Below are positions 1-16,058 of a stretch of DNA of 64,000 bases, piece by piece. The notes under the pieces were generated by a model, which worked only from the letters and a program-made list of their open reading frames with translations, searched no databases and was not told the DNA's origin. The stretch is taken from positions 124,001 through 188,000 of the forward strand of contig JAYKXP010000012.1 in assembly GCA_037176845.1 (NCBI GenBank), in the 5' to 3' direction. Made by a program: the position numbers and the translations under genes. How positions within the stretch are numbered: position 1 is the stretch's first letter; each line of letters begins with the position of its first letter. The DNA is from Paramarasmius palmivorus (lineage: Eukaryota > Basidiomycota > Agaricomycetes > Agaricales > Marasmiaceae).

Positions 1-2243
1 CAAAATCTCGTCCGATAAGCATGCCTCAATGATCCTTCCAACACTCCACATCGTTCCGCCCATACCCTTACATGTCTCAGCCACCCTCATTCCCATCCGC
101 TCAATCTCCTCCCAGTCATCCTTTCCTTCCAATATAGGATCAATGGCTTCAGGATCCTCAGGTGGATCTACCAACATTTTCGTGTCCTGTTCGAGATCCC
201 CGGCTTTCTGCCTGAAGAGCCCAATCCTCAATGCAACGAACCCAGCGCTCGCCGAAAGCTTGACGAAATCGTCCACTCGCTGTTCAGCGATATGAATAGC
301 AACTTTGTAACATTGCAGGGCACGTGGGATGTCCCCTCGTGAATGTGCCAGATGGGCATGGTGTAGCGTCACCCGGGCTGAAAAGGAGTCGAACAGACTG
401 TGCGTTCGCAGATGAGCAATGAGGAGAGCCAATGTCTGCGGTTTATGTTTAGCCTTTATTCGTAGACTGGGTGAAGGTGCACCACTATACCTTATCAGCA
501 GAATCGAAATCAGAACGCATGATAGACACCTATGCAATGGAGCAAGTTAGCTGAAGGAAGGCGTGTATATCCCAACGCGGCATACCCCGATGAGTTCGCA
601 CAGAAGATCAGCCTTTATCTTTGCCAGCTTGAGGTCAACTTGGTCCACGTCGCTGACGGTAGCCCAATTCGGCACTACAGAAAGGTTAGACCTAAAGTTC
701 AGGGTTAGAGAGAGAGAAGGGACACTTGCACATCAACTCTTTCTTCACTTCCTTTTCCCATGCGACTAAGCCTTCCATTGAAAAGATTTTCTTCTTGGGC
801 TTTCTACCAACCGGATCCTTCTTCGCCACTGCGCTGACAAGATATGCCAGGACGTACAGCACTCGTGGATGCGTGGTCTGAATCTGCAAGGGCACATTCT
901 GACCGGGGAATGAAACATCGACAAGACCACTTGCCGGGCCGTCTCCTGACGACGAAAACTTCAACGCACCGCCGTCCAGTAGTGCATGAAGATGTGATAG
1001 ACGATTGGTGCTATCGACGGCTCGTCCTACGTGAGTGTACAGGATGACACCAATAATGAGCGTGTGGAGTGCCATGGAAGTGGTGAAGGGATCGGAGAAG
1101 GTTTTGTAAGGGGGCGCTACTTGGGATGCCACTGCTGGGGAGCTGTCGCCATCCGGCTTTGAGGACTTTGTAGGTGAACTGCTGAGATGAGCAACGTTTA
1201 GGTCCGCTACACGCAGACCCTTGCGGGGTGAGTCTGCCTGGAGAGGTTGCCTCTCTATTGAGTAGTCGATGCTCAATGCCTTTTCGACTTTGATAAGAGC
1301 CTCTTCGACTTGCTCCCATTGCCCCGAAGAAATGAGAAGTCGAAGCCGAAGGATTTGGGCGAGAAGTGTAACTTGTCCGTGATCATTTTTCGTGGAGAGG
1401 TTCTGCAGTGCCTGGATAGCCGTGAGTGCGGCGCGGATATCTTGAGGACGGGGTGGTGTAGGTGATGGCGGACATATGGTTGAGGGCGACGGTATGTGAA
1501 AGGTAGTAGTCGCAAGAGCGGAAATGAGCTTTAGGTGTGCGGTATATACGACTGCTGGAGGATCTGATGGCCCAAGTGTGGTAAGGTGTCTTCGAAGCAA
1601 TGTTTGAGCAAACTTGATATTGTTCTGCCACGTGGCCAATTGTGCGGCAAGGAATGTAAGTTGGGAGCGATACCAGCGTAGTGTGGGGTGCTTCTGGGCA
1701 ATGCTTAGCTAGTAAAACATGAGCTCTTGAGTAACGTTTGAGCGTTGAGTGAGACGAAGCGACTTACCCCTTTCGTGGTAGCATCCTCTATCTACAAATT
1801 AAGGCAAGTCAATCGTCAGAGAAAGAGCACAAGTAAGCAAAACACACCTCATTTTCAATGCCTTTGGCCCATATATGATCGTCATCGTTGCTAAGCCCGC
1901 TGCCAACAACGGCCATTCCCAACTCGGCCAATGAGGTCCATGCCCGGCACTCAACATCCGGGCTCAAATTGGGAACTTGCAGACATTTTCGGATCGCCAG
2001 AAGGGATATGCACAAAGAATGCGCATGAAGAGGGTGATTTGGGGGATGTATAAGGAGCCCAGGTAGCGAAACTAGCATGACAGCTGGCGGAACCTGGGAA
2101 GTTGTGGGAGTTTCGGATGGCTGCGACGCCTCAATGTCCGTCAATGGTGATGAGGTCGGAGTGTCCAACATAACCACATCTTCGTCCCTCCTCCGCTTGA
2201 GAGATGCTGGGCTCGACGCAACACACGTCGAACTCGATGCCAT
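1..2243 (-). CDS. Probable cohesin loader Mau2/Scc4 (partial)
   Basis: The start ATG is at 2243 and the gene runs off the left edge. Spliced exons give a Ser/Thr-rich N-terminus with a basic patch (KRRRDEDVVML) followed by helical, TPR-like repeats (QKHPTLRWYRSQLTFLAAQ, TLLAQILRLRLLISSGQWEQ, ARVTLHHAHLAHSRGD, ALQCYKVAIHIAEQR). Introns end just before IEDATTKG and LSIAQKHP, and several more follow between about 690 and 450. The repeat pattern and the A-R-x-x-L-H-H-A-H-L-A segment fit the fungal cohesin loading factor family, which works with Scc2 to load cohesin on chromatin. The identification is from memory of the family; another TPR protein is possible. The gene lies divergent to about 1.6 kb of non-coding DNA. 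Confidence 0.6.
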
Positions 2244-2420
2244 GGTAGTGGTAGTTCCGTTGATTTAGGAAAAGAAGAGAGAAATAGAAAGGATATGGAT
2301 CAGATGCCGGCAGTCAGCTAGCAGAACACAAGCATGCAGTCTCGTCGTCGAGGACGTTGGGGAAGGGGAAGAGTAGGTCACATTTTGACGTGTAGTGTGA
2401 CTAAACGCGTAGCGTGACGT
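2244..2420 (-). promoter_or_regulatory. Upstream region of the cohesin-loader-like gene with MCB and CRE-like sites
   Basis: About 160 bases upstream of the start codon lies ACGCGT (2405-2410), the core of the MluI cell-cycle box bound by MBF in fungi. TGACGT cores flank it on both sides. A cell-cycle box would suit a cohesin-loading gene, but short motifs occur by chance and no binding can be shown here. Confidence 0.3.
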
Positions 2421-3894
2421 TTCGAGCTCCGCTCGAATTGTTGACTCGTGGATGAGCGCCCCTGACCCAGACCTGATATTCGGCAGTTAAATGCCGCAGT
2501 TTTTTCTTCCTTGCCAACGATTATACTGCTTGCTCTCCAGAAATCGAGACACTTTGACTATCCTCTAGAGCATAGACCCGCTTCGCATGGATTTTTTCAG
2601 CGCAACCTCCAGTACTTATGCCTGAGTCAGGGTGACTCACCGACCTTCCCGGTTTATGGAAGCAGCCTGTCACCGCCCACACTCAAGTTCTTCACAGGTG
2701 AGACCTCCAAACTCCCATTTCCTTCGAATGCATCTTGAGGAGCCGGGCGAGCATGTTCAGGGTTTCTTGGTTTTGAACCTTCGCGGAAGACACGATACAC
2801 CGTTTAGCTCCATCATTGGGCACGCTCGTCATTGATACGGGGACTCCCCTGCAATTACTTTTAAAGACTCATTGTTTGCACCCTCTTCTAGTCATGTGTC
2901 ACGAAGAAATTGATTATTCCTCCGCTCTCCTTCAGCTCGAGGTCTGAAACCAAGACATTGGGCGCTACGCTGACTTGATGACCACGAAAAAAAAAAAAAA
3001 GAAGAAGAAACAACAAAACTCGTTGGACAGGCAAGGCACTGTACGTTATATCCTCATGTTCGCCTGGTACCCCAAACTGATGATTCGACCTCCATTGGGG
3101 CTTTGGAGGCATTAAGATCAAGACAATCAGCACGCCTCAACACGTCGTTTCGGCGAACAGAAGGTCTATATTTAAAAATACCCTTACCACAACTATTTAC
3201 TCTGAGTGTTACAGTTCGATCACGCCTACTTGCGACGTGCAGGGCTGAACCAGCTTCTCGCGTCATTCCGGTGTCCACGGTTTTCATTATCACTTGAATA
3301 GACGTGAAATGTTCATTTTGGCTTTCACTTTTAACGCCGTATGTTTAGATGCTTAGCCAGACTCCGCGTCCAGCAGCGCAAGTAATTCTTATGTTTGGGG
3401 AAAAAGAATAGTGTGCAAGGTTGCTATCGGTAAGTGCGGACACCTCCCGATAATCTCTCAATCGATTTACAGTGCAAAAATAGATGAACGCCTGAGGGTT
3501 CCTTCAAGGAACTTCTTCGAGTTTCAACTGTCGCTGTTTTACGCACGTATGTTTCGGATGTGTGCTCGTTCACATCGGTCACAGGTATCCCTGGATACGA
3601 CGTAACAACACCTCCCCACTTCAAGTTCCAGCGCAAATGAGCGCGCAAACCAATAGAGGATATATTTGCCAAAATCAATCAGAATCTTGCGAAGTAGGGA
3701 CACTTGAGTTACCCCATAGTAATCCAGGGTTGTCTTCTTGCTGTAGAGGACGTGGAATGAGCGCCTCGCCCGGCCAGGCGGAACCCTTGCCCACCCTCGG
3801 TGGCTTTCGTCTCCGTTATCCTTATAGAAAGGATATAACTGGCGCACATTATTGGCCCCCTCGTCTCCCAGGATTCCCACTTCAGTATCTCGGA
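2421..3894. other. Intergenic region, no gene recognised
   Basis: Only short overlapping ORFs on both strands, with no family resemblance or consistent splice structure. A purine tract of about 25 bases sits at 2986-3010. An open frame continues upstream of the next gene from 3562, but the closely related paralogue starts at the equivalent of 3895, so I treat this stretch as 5' non-coding. Confidence 0.5.
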
Positions 3895-4683
3895 ATGAAC
3901 CAATACTCGCAATTCCACTCTTCCGATATTCAAGTTGATCCCGTTCTCTTGAGGATCAGAGAAGAATTGAAGCAGTACGCCGCTCGTCGGCACACAATTT
4001 CTTATCTTCAGTCACTATGCGGGCTCGCGACGAAGATTGATGCTGCTGTCAAGGTTATAATTCATTCTTTCTGCCTCGTGCCTCGTACTGAATACGATAT
4101 ACCTACAGATATCCGCGTATCACAAGGACACTCTCACAAAGCTCAACGAAAGGATATCCGAGGCTGTTTATCTTCTCGTCTGCGCATGCAGCGACATCGA
4201 CTACAGCAACTCTGAGGAACGTGTATTCTATTCAAATTACATGAGGCACGCTGGAGAAGATCTCATGCAGTGAGTGTTGATTACTCGCCCATCAGAAGGT
4301 CTACTAATCCCCACTAAACGTGAAGGCTACTTCAAAACATTGAGACATTCATCTCGTCCCAAAATGGCGGCGCTTTTGGAATGGTACGGTACAATTTTTA
4401 TGGGCAATACTACGACAAAAGCGCCATCGAAAAGTATATGGCCTCTTTATACGCAACGCTACAACCGTTCACTGTAAGTCAATTGGAGCTCCTAGCTTTG
4501 TCACTTGCGTTAACTTCTGTACAAAAGCCCCCTTCAGAGCAAGATATTCCAAGTTCTGCTCGAATGGTAGCCGCGATGTCCATGGAGAGACCCAGATCTA
4601 AAAATTCAGTCTCATGTCGCCCACATTCACCTCAGCCGAATATTTCCTTCTTTGTCTACTATATGGGCTCAGGTTTGCGGTGA
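3895..4683 (+). CDS. NLR-N-terminal-like helical protein, tandem copy 1
   Basis: Four exons give about 205 residues. Exon 1 encodes MNQYSQFHSSD and ends ...LATKIDAAVK. Exon 2 starts ISAYHKDTLTKLNERISEA and ends ...HAGEDLMQ. Exon 3 encodes LLQNIETFISSQNGGAFG, and exon 4 follows a short intron at 4473. The amphipathic helices (YLQSLCGLATKID, EAVYLLVCACSDID) resemble the N-terminal domain of agaricomycete NACHT proteins, but no P-loop is present. Copy 2 at 6110 has the same intron positions and phases, including the phase-2 intron splitting a Gln codon, so the two are tandem duplicates. The start was chosen by alignment to copy 2. Function is unknown; a signalling or cell-death adaptor is inference. 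Confidence 0.75.
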
Positions 4684-6046
4684 CATTTTGACGCACTCTG
4701 GGACGATGATTGGGTATTGCACCCGTTTTCCTGTCTTTGATTTACATATGTATACCAAGCCCTCTCTGTATGCTGGACAATCGTGTCATTAAATAAGTAC
4801 TGTATTAGTCTCAATTCATATCTAGTCTCAGCTTTATTCAATGAATGGGGTATGATTTGACGTGTTGACGCGTCTAGGACACATGACCTACACGTGGGTC
4901 CTTGAACTATTATCGGCGTGAGAATAAACAGGGCAACTCGCCTTTCGCACGGATCGATCAGCTCCATCTCCATCACTTTTTCTCTCTCTCTCAAGTTCCT
5001 AGCCCCGCGTTGTCACTGTTGTCTTATGAGCGGCTACGGTGGCGCTGATTGCTGACTCTTAACCAACACTGAACTCGGAACAGGCCACCAATCTCCATTA
5101 TAGTCGGATATTCCGACTCACAAAGATCGACACTGCTGTTCTTCACTTTCTGGCAAGATACCATTTGGACATCTGACTTGTTCAATCTTGCTCTCGAGCG
5201 CTATGACAGCTGGCCGATAAGGAGGTTCGAAGAAAACTGGTCCTTAGAGTTCGGAACCATGCGTCCTCCCCTGTTTTTATCCCATTGATGCAAAGACGGT
5301 TGTTCAGAGGCTTGAGATCAAATGGACCACAAAGGTCTTCCTGAGGTACGAAGTCTACCTATATAATGATATTCAACATTTATCGGTCGTCGTGTTCTAC
5401 CGCATGGCACATATTCCCTTGTTGACTTCGTCGTCACAGAACTAGTCGGACTTGGGTTTTGCACAGGCAAAACGACCCAAGAGAGGATATTCGGCGGTCT
5501 TCAAAGACGGTAAATTGCCTTCTTTCTTATTCGCCGTCACCAACGGATCCGCGCCGGCGTTCATTCTAATGGAATTTTTCATTCTGGCTATCACTTATGT
5601 TGCCGCATTTCTTGTTCATGTTCAGCAGCTAAACGTAGTACAAGCTTAAGCGAAGCGGTTCAAGTTCGTGGGTAATCGAGTGACTCGGAGGCCCGAGCTG
5701 GCCTCCTGGTAGGTTTTAAAACTCTAGCTTTGCACTCAGGCTTTCTCAGGTTCTACGGTGTATGGCGACTATAGAAGCCCAGCAATCTGTGGTGTCCGGT
5801 TGGAGATTGTTGTTCTTTGACTAGTCCGACCGATAACACTGACAGCGCACCCCGATCCACACGTAAATGTGTCTTTTGCGTGTATAGCATATGACACGAC
5901 TGTTCAGGACATGTTCCAGAATTCATCACGCCAGAGTAATCCACAAAACTGATTGGGCCAATCAGCATGACTGCAGCGACTATTAGCGCTGTTCGTTTGA
6001 TGGGGCACCAGCGCTGTCCCAGCGGCCATCGCTTCTCTCTCCAGCA
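4684..6046. other. Intergenic region between the tandem copies, possible relics
   Basis: No complete gene is seen. At about 5108-5140 a stretch reading RLTKIDTAV resembles the LATKIDAAV segment of the flanking paralogues and may be a remnant of a third copy, though nothing after it matches. A 65-codon ORF at 5452-5649 contains a hydrophobic stretch but lacks partners. Its frame crosses a plausible donor at about 5510 and acceptor at about 5625, so it may be intronic. Confidence 0.35.
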
Positions 6047-6109
6047 TATAAAGGTCACACTGCTCTGTAGGACTCGGACTCTAGTAACCCGCAATTCTTA
6101 AAAACCACC
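6047..6109 (+). promoter_or_regulatory. TATA box and start context of tandem copy 2
   Basis: TATAAA at 6047-6052 lies 58 bases before the ATG, and the start codon sits in a favourable CCACCATG context. Confidence 0.5.
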
Positions 6110-6923
6110 ATGAGCCAAGACCAACACTCCCGATCCTCTTCCTCAGCCCACGATCCTGCTCGAGCTCTCTCCCATATGAGACGTATTCTGCGGGAATACC
6201 CTGGCCAGCAGCCTGCTATTTCGTATCTTCAATCCTTGTGCGCGCTTGCCACAAATATCAATGCTGCAGTCGAGGTCCGCATTCACTTTCTCTTCCTGCG
6301 GCCTAGATCTAAATATATACTTCAGAGTCTACAGACATCTTTACATCATAAAAACGCCCTCGAAAGGCTCATCGAGAGAATATGCGAACTGGTGTATCTT
6401 CTTGTCTGCACATGTAACGATATCGATTGCGATAACCCTGAGGAACGGGTATTCATATCAAACTATATGAAGCATGCTGGGGAAGATTTTATGCAGTGAG
6501 TTCAAGTCGTTTGTTTAATTGCTAACTGCTAATTTAGTTTTATGAACTGTGAGGATCCTCAAAAAAATCCAGACTTTTATTTCTTCTCAAGGCGGCGCAT
6601 TTGGAACAGTGCGGTACAACATCTACGGATACTACCACGATGGAAGCACCATAGGAAACTATATGGTCTCCCTACACACGGCATTACAACCTTTCCATGT
6701 AAGTCGACCAGAGCTTCAAATGTCAACACTTGTGTTAATTGTACCAAAGCCCCCTCCAGAGGAAGATATCTCGAAGTCTGCACAAATGCTGGCAAGTATG
6801 TCTATGGGAAAACCGAGAACAAGAGATCGCTTTAGGGCTAGTAGTCCACAGTCAACCCAAGCGCAACCAAACATCGCATTTCATGTCTATTACTACATGG
6901 GCTCAACCTCTCACTGTAACTGA
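6110..6923 (+). CDS. NLR-N-terminal-like helical protein, tandem copy 2
   Basis: Exons 6110-6274, 6335-6495, 6554-6698 and 6750-6923 join to an exact 214-residue frame. It begins MSQDQHSRSSSSAHDP and carries two helical blocks (YLQSLCALATNINAAVE and RICELVYLLVCTCNDID). After these come a conserved middle segment (FISSQGGAFGTVRYN and YMVSLHTALQPF) and a variable tail rich in Arg, Ser and Gln. It is a paralogue of the gene at 3895, clearly similar along its whole length and with identical intron phases. No signal peptide, transmembrane segment or nucleotide-binding motif is seen. The helix pattern suggests the N-terminal effector-type domain found on agaricomycete NLRs, here stand-alone. That relation rests on pattern similarity, not a search. 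Confidence 0.8.
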
Positions 6924-7058
6924 CACTACTAGTACTACAGTGGATGAAGACTTATCGAAAATTTCACTGTAATTACTTGTACTAGAACAAACTGTAGCGA
7001 ACGTCATATTGGGTACAGTCGTGCTTATTGTGTTACGTCGTCACCACGGAATAATTAG

Positions 7059-7985
7059 TCAAGGGTAAGGCATCGATTCCCCGCCGATAAGAGGACTCAT
7101 AGGCCCCTTGAATGAGATATTGTGTGACTGGTAAGTATACTGGCTAGTTTGATTTCCACACCCCGAGACTAAATTGGTCTCGCTCCATGAATTCACCGGT
7201 CCAAGGTAAACCCTAGGAATATAAGGCCCCACAGGTGTAGAAAGTGTCGGGGTTGACGCGTTTGAGCAATTTCCGAATGGGCTGTTCATCGTTTTGGGAG
7301 ATGACAAGCCTGAGACTTTCAGCCTGAGTGGTGAGACAAAAGGGGAGGACTGACGATGCGCTTGCGACATTCTATTGACTTTCGTGTCGATATGAAGAGA
7401 CTAGCGGTGCAATCAGCAACAGTTTCCGAACCGATACCAAGGGATCATGTACCGGTTTGAAATCTGAGTCTGTGACGATATGTTCCTTCATCTCCATACG
7501 AAATGCTTGTATCTTGGCTGCATCCCATCTGTACGAGAAGAATGCAGTGACAAAATTCCGAGATGCCACAGTTCTCGAGAACTCGAGCACTCCAGTCAAT
7601 TTCCTGAGCAGTCGTTGGATTCTAGCGAGTTGAGTACATGAGAGAGCAGGACTCACCCATGCAACATCTTCATTTTTTGTTGGACTTGCTCGGAGACTTG
7701 TCCCCGTTTGTCCACTGCTTGAAGTAAGTTTTGATTGGCAATTATGAAGGCGTAAACAGTCTCGCAAGTGGTGGTGCATAAGTCGCCCAAAGACGAGAAC
7801 TGACGTCTGCGTTAGCACCTAGGTTCATACGGATCGTATAATCGTGGTACCTTCCGAAACTCGTCTAGAGTTAAAGCGAGCTTTGCTATGGCTTGAAGAT
7901 CCGGATTGATATTCTGGTTCGAAACGTCCTGTAGTTTGCTCAGTGTCACGTCGAAGTCATCTCCAGGCTGAGGTATGGTCGACAT
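7059..7985 (-). CDS. NLR-N-terminal-like protein with Ser/Pro-rich tail
   Basis: Exon 1 starts at 7985 (MSTIPQPGDDFDVTLSKL) and ends LTLDEFRK. Exon 2 encodes FSSLGDLCTTTCETVYAF. Exon 3 contains IQRLLRKLTGVLEFSR and YRWDAAKIQAFRMEM, matching in pattern the block IREFVQHR...SDLGKIQEFRDRIRQA of the gene at 30732. A last exon (7059 to about 7360) is disordered and Ser/Pro-rich and contains SGCGNQTSQYTYQ, a variant of the Asn/Gly/Gln motif seen in other members. The final splice junction near 7370-7440 is uncertain, so the tail frame is tentative. The gene converges on the tandem copy at 6110. It lacks any NACHT domain. Confidence 0.6.
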
Positions 7986-8420
7986 TTGAGGGACAATGGG
8001 TACTGCAGACGCGGTGCAGATGTCCTCTGACCATGAAAGTCTTTAAGCAATGCTTTCGCCGCATGTATGAAGCAAACATCGCGGCTGTTTTTGAAGCAAA
8101 ACAGAATACCGTGTTGCTTCCAAGACGCCGCAGGTGCAACGTGTAGATACGGAGGCTTCTCTTCATGGAAGATGTCAGTAGAATGATCGTGGGATCAGTT
8201 AAACAACAACTGGATTCATATCGTACCGAATCGATGAGCCTCCAAGACTACAAAAGGGATAGCAGGGAAGTTTATGAATCCATATCATTGAGCAGCCGCT
8301 GGCATAAGTTGATCGAATGCGTTAGACGCCCAATATCTTCGCCTTCTGACAGTGTGAATTGCTCGAAATGGTGAACACAAAGCAATCAATGAATGTTGCA
8401 CCGCGCAACGCAGGGTCATA

Positions 8421-8800
8421 CTACCAGAAACTCAATGCAGGAACACCGTCGAGCGAGGCCTGCCTAATGAGTAATGTAGTGTCTTCGAAAGGACCTTTGA
8501 CGGGGACTATGGCATAAGTGTGATCTGTTTGAGTTGCCTCAGTGACGAAATGAAAGGCTTTATCGTTTTCACGAACTGACCAGCGTGCGATCTATATCGC
8601 CATAGTCTGATGCACACCGGGACAAAATACTCACCTAAAGAATTAGAGCCATGTACTGTCTCTTCGTCTAAACTTTACCACCATACGCCATACTGCTTCG
8701 GAACCACGGAACCAATGCCTCTAAGAATAAGGTCTGCGGAAAGGAAGTCCGAATACTCGTGAGTCGTGATTTGAAAATTGAGGATGATGGTTCGGGACAT
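8421..8800 (-). CDS. Small hypothetical protein
   Basis: ATG at 8800 opens MSRTIILNFQITTHEYSDF. A phase-0 intron from a GTATGG donor to a CGATATAG acceptor joins KQYG to IARWSVRENDKAF, and the frame closes ...GVPALSFW at 8421. The result is about 95 residues with alternating hydrophobic residues typical of a small beta-rich protein. There is no signal peptide. A TATATATA run lies at 8824-8831, close to the ATG. I do not recognise the family. Because it is short and depends on one intron, it could be a chance frame, but the spliced frame is clean. Confidence 0.4.
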
Positions 8801-9417
8801 GGTACCTAACGCGTGCCTCAGGCTATATATACGTCAGTGGTCACGGTGGAAAAGGCACGTGAATTTGATAAGCAAGAATTTTTTTCCTCTGCAAGTTTGC
8901 AACTCGCGCTCTCTAACCAATTCGATCCTCGTACTCACTACCTTACACCTATCTGGTCTTCAAATGGTCTAATTCGCTCCGAATTTCTACTTCTTCATAA
9001 GAGACACTTCATTACCGATTCGGATGGTCAATAGGACCGTCGACGTGATTGATTCAATGATTGCACAGATCGCTGTAAGTCCAATAAATCTGCTTCCTAG
9101 TGTACATATCTTTACATGTAGAACAGAAATCATAGAACGGCAATCATTGGAGTACAACCCGCTCACGACAGCGATTCGATCGGCCGGACTGTGCATCCTG
9201 CCTTCATCTTAATTTGTGATGACGATCTCCCCTTAATTCACTGCGTTATAACTCATCAACACAATAGAAGAATATTAGATCTATCATCTCAGGAACACAC
9301 TAAGTATTACACCCATAGAAGGAATTTATATAGCCATGCCTCAGCAGACATATAAACGGATCAATGCTCGCGAAGCCCAGTCGTTCTACCTTTGAAAACC
9401 TGTCTTTACTCCTCCAT
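8801..9417. other. Intergenic region
   Basis: Short unconvincing ORFs only. It serves as the divergent upstream region of the small gene at 8421-8800 and the DUF6534 gene starting near 9418. Confidence 0.5.
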
Positions 9418-11340
9418 GATCGAGACTCTATCGGCCCCATCATATAGTTATGGTGCACTTCTTATCGGGACACTGGTAGCGTTTTTGTTTGTTATTCTTC
9501 ACATATCCAATGAGCCAGTCCTAATCCCTATTACATAGACTCAGCGGCGTAGCGTTTGTTCAAGCGATAGTATATTTCAAGCTCTATTCATCGGATACCC
9601 CGGTTCTCAAAGTAATGGTGCGTCTTCGTATTCACGCGTACCGTTCGGCATCTGACACGTCAAAAGGTTCTAGTCGTATGGTAAACAAGGCCTGACTGGC
9701 AATATACGATACTGACTCTAGTTCAGGTCCCTGGATGCAATACATTCAACGTGTCTCGTGGCGGCTCTTTTCGTCTACTTTGTCACTTTCAGAGGTGACG
9801 ATTCCAAGATTGACTATATACCATGGTGAGCACTTCAACGTTATCCATTAAACGTTTGCTAAACGATCGGCTCCTAGGAGCATTGCAGTATGCTCTCCCT
9901 AATACACTACAGTCTTCCACGCGCTCATTATCTCCCTTTAGTTCTCGGTCGTAGTCACCGTAAGCCGTACGGCTCTTGAGGAAGTCATATTCTTTCTAAA
10001 TTTCTCCAGGCGATTCAAACCCTCATAGCACATTGGTAAAAACTTCTATCAAATACTCGTAGTTATACTGAACTCTACACGTAGCTTTTTCAGCCACAAG
10101 ATATTCAAATGTATGTTGGCGGTGTTTTCGGGTTCCTGATGCATCAGCTTAGCTCCCGATAGCCAGTAATCGCAACTACTACGTTACCACACCCATCGTG
10201 AGGTTCCTTTATCTCGCCATGATGACCCCTGATGCTGAACTTATATGGTGAGATTGTGCTCGCATTAGCTCGCGTAGGTAAGTGGTGGCTACGCATCCCC
10301 GAAACGTTTGATTGATGTTTCCTCATTTAGGTGCAGCCACTGGTGAGTTTATCTAGCAATCACTCGAGAACATAAAAGGATTAATTCATCGTTTCAGTGA
10401 CTACTTCAGAAATGTCAGTCCACTGGGCTCTTCGATTCGAACGTCTACTTTACCTACTCCTTCCAGGTTGCGCATTCAACACTATTCTGCTTTTACCCGA
10501 AAATATCCCGGAGTGCGTGCAATGCAACTCTCGCTCTTGTCAACTTCGGCTGACTGCCTCTGCGTCTCATGCGATAGTGGGTATTCACAACTGGGCTATC
10601 GCTATCTGCTGGGATAGATATGATCATTGCCGCCTTGCTTTGCTACAATCTGCGTGCCATGAGGCGCCAAATGGGCTTCTCAGTGCACGTCTCCGTACTT
10701 ATCCAGACCAGTGACCACTACTAAACATTGCTTGACAGCCTTGTCAAAGTTGTCGATACGTTGACACTTTATACCTTGGAGAACGGGCTTCTTACATGGC
10801 ATGTTCTGCCTCCCTTTGCCTCGTTTCTATGTCTAACTCATAATGTTTCAGCCTAGCGGCCACCGCATCTTTGATATGCGTGCGTTCACATCTCGGGCTA
10901 TGCATAAATATCTCTGATCATTAAGGACAGTGGCTCCTGATGCCCCATAACTTGATCTTTCTTGGCCTGCATTTCATAATTGAGAAATGTAAGTGACGAC
11001 GATAGCCTTATATGTCAGGAGAGTGATACGTTCTTCTAGTATACGCCAACTCGCTTCTGGCGTCTTTGAATACTCGTAAGGCGTTGCGACAAATGGGTCC
11101 CCGTCTTAGCCCCTGGAGCGATACGTCACTCCCTGTGCTTTCCTTTGAAGATTTCCCGCCCTCGGTACCGCCCCGGAACCCTTTAAACCTCATGGTAAGG
11201 TTTTCATTGGACGGTCCCGACCAGTTACTAACAAAATGGTTCAGAACCCCGCCGATATGGACTATTTATCGAGGGCAAAGTCCCGAAAGGTAGTGCTTCT
11301 CTACTTCATTCGCGGTTTCTGGCTCAGTCAGGATTGCTAG
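9418..11340 (+). CDS. DUF6534 multi-pass membrane protein, structure uncertain, possibly decayed
   Basis: ATG near 9418 opens METLSAP-like sequence followed by SYGALLIGTLVA. After a 50-base intron comes LSGVAFVQAIVYFKLYSSD, and then LDAIHSTCLVAALFVYF, AIQTLIAHCFFSHKIFK, GIDMIIAALLCYNLRAMRR, VVDTLTLYTLENGLLT, NLIFLGLHFIIEK and CYANSLLASLNTRKALR. These blocks, in this order, are the hallmarks of the agaricomycete DUF6534 family of seven-helix-like membrane proteins of unknown function. At least ten introns are needed. Around 10140-10180, where the family has a short Trp-containing exon, I find an in-frame TAG or TAA under the obvious splice choices. The junction at about 10690-10740 is also awkward, so the copy may be a pseudogene. 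Confidence 0.65.
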
Positions 11341-11632
11341 CTGCAGGTCAACGTACAGCAAATTGTAGCAAGGACGTCAAATGATCTCTCATCAGAAGCT
11401 ATGAGAGTAGAATTGCCTCGACAAGCACCGATAGTATTGCGCTGGCAGCCACGCTCTGCCGCCATGATAAGTGAAAGCGCGCATGAATCACTGAGGTAAT
11501 ACCTATGTGTGCCCTTCACAAGTGTAGTATATGACATGTATTAATATTACGCAAAAACTCTATCTTAGCATGGTACAAATGTGGGTGATGATACAGCTCG
11601 TCGCATGAGGATGAGATAGGCTACAGAAGGAA

Positions 11633-16058
<4,426 letters not shown>

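Noticed and set aside
2986..3010. A-rich tract considered as the tail of a retroelement
   Set aside because: No coding sequence, target duplication or element-like DNA adjoins it; more likely a simple repeat.
3562..3894. Open frame extending upstream of the NLR-like gene at 3895
   Set aside because: The tandem paralogue starts at the position matching 3895, and the upstream residues show no similarity to it.
5452..5649. 65-codon ORF with hydrophobic stretch, considered as a membrane-protein exon
   Set aside because: A donor and an acceptor sit inside it, and no adjoining DUF6533 or DUF6534 blocks were found.
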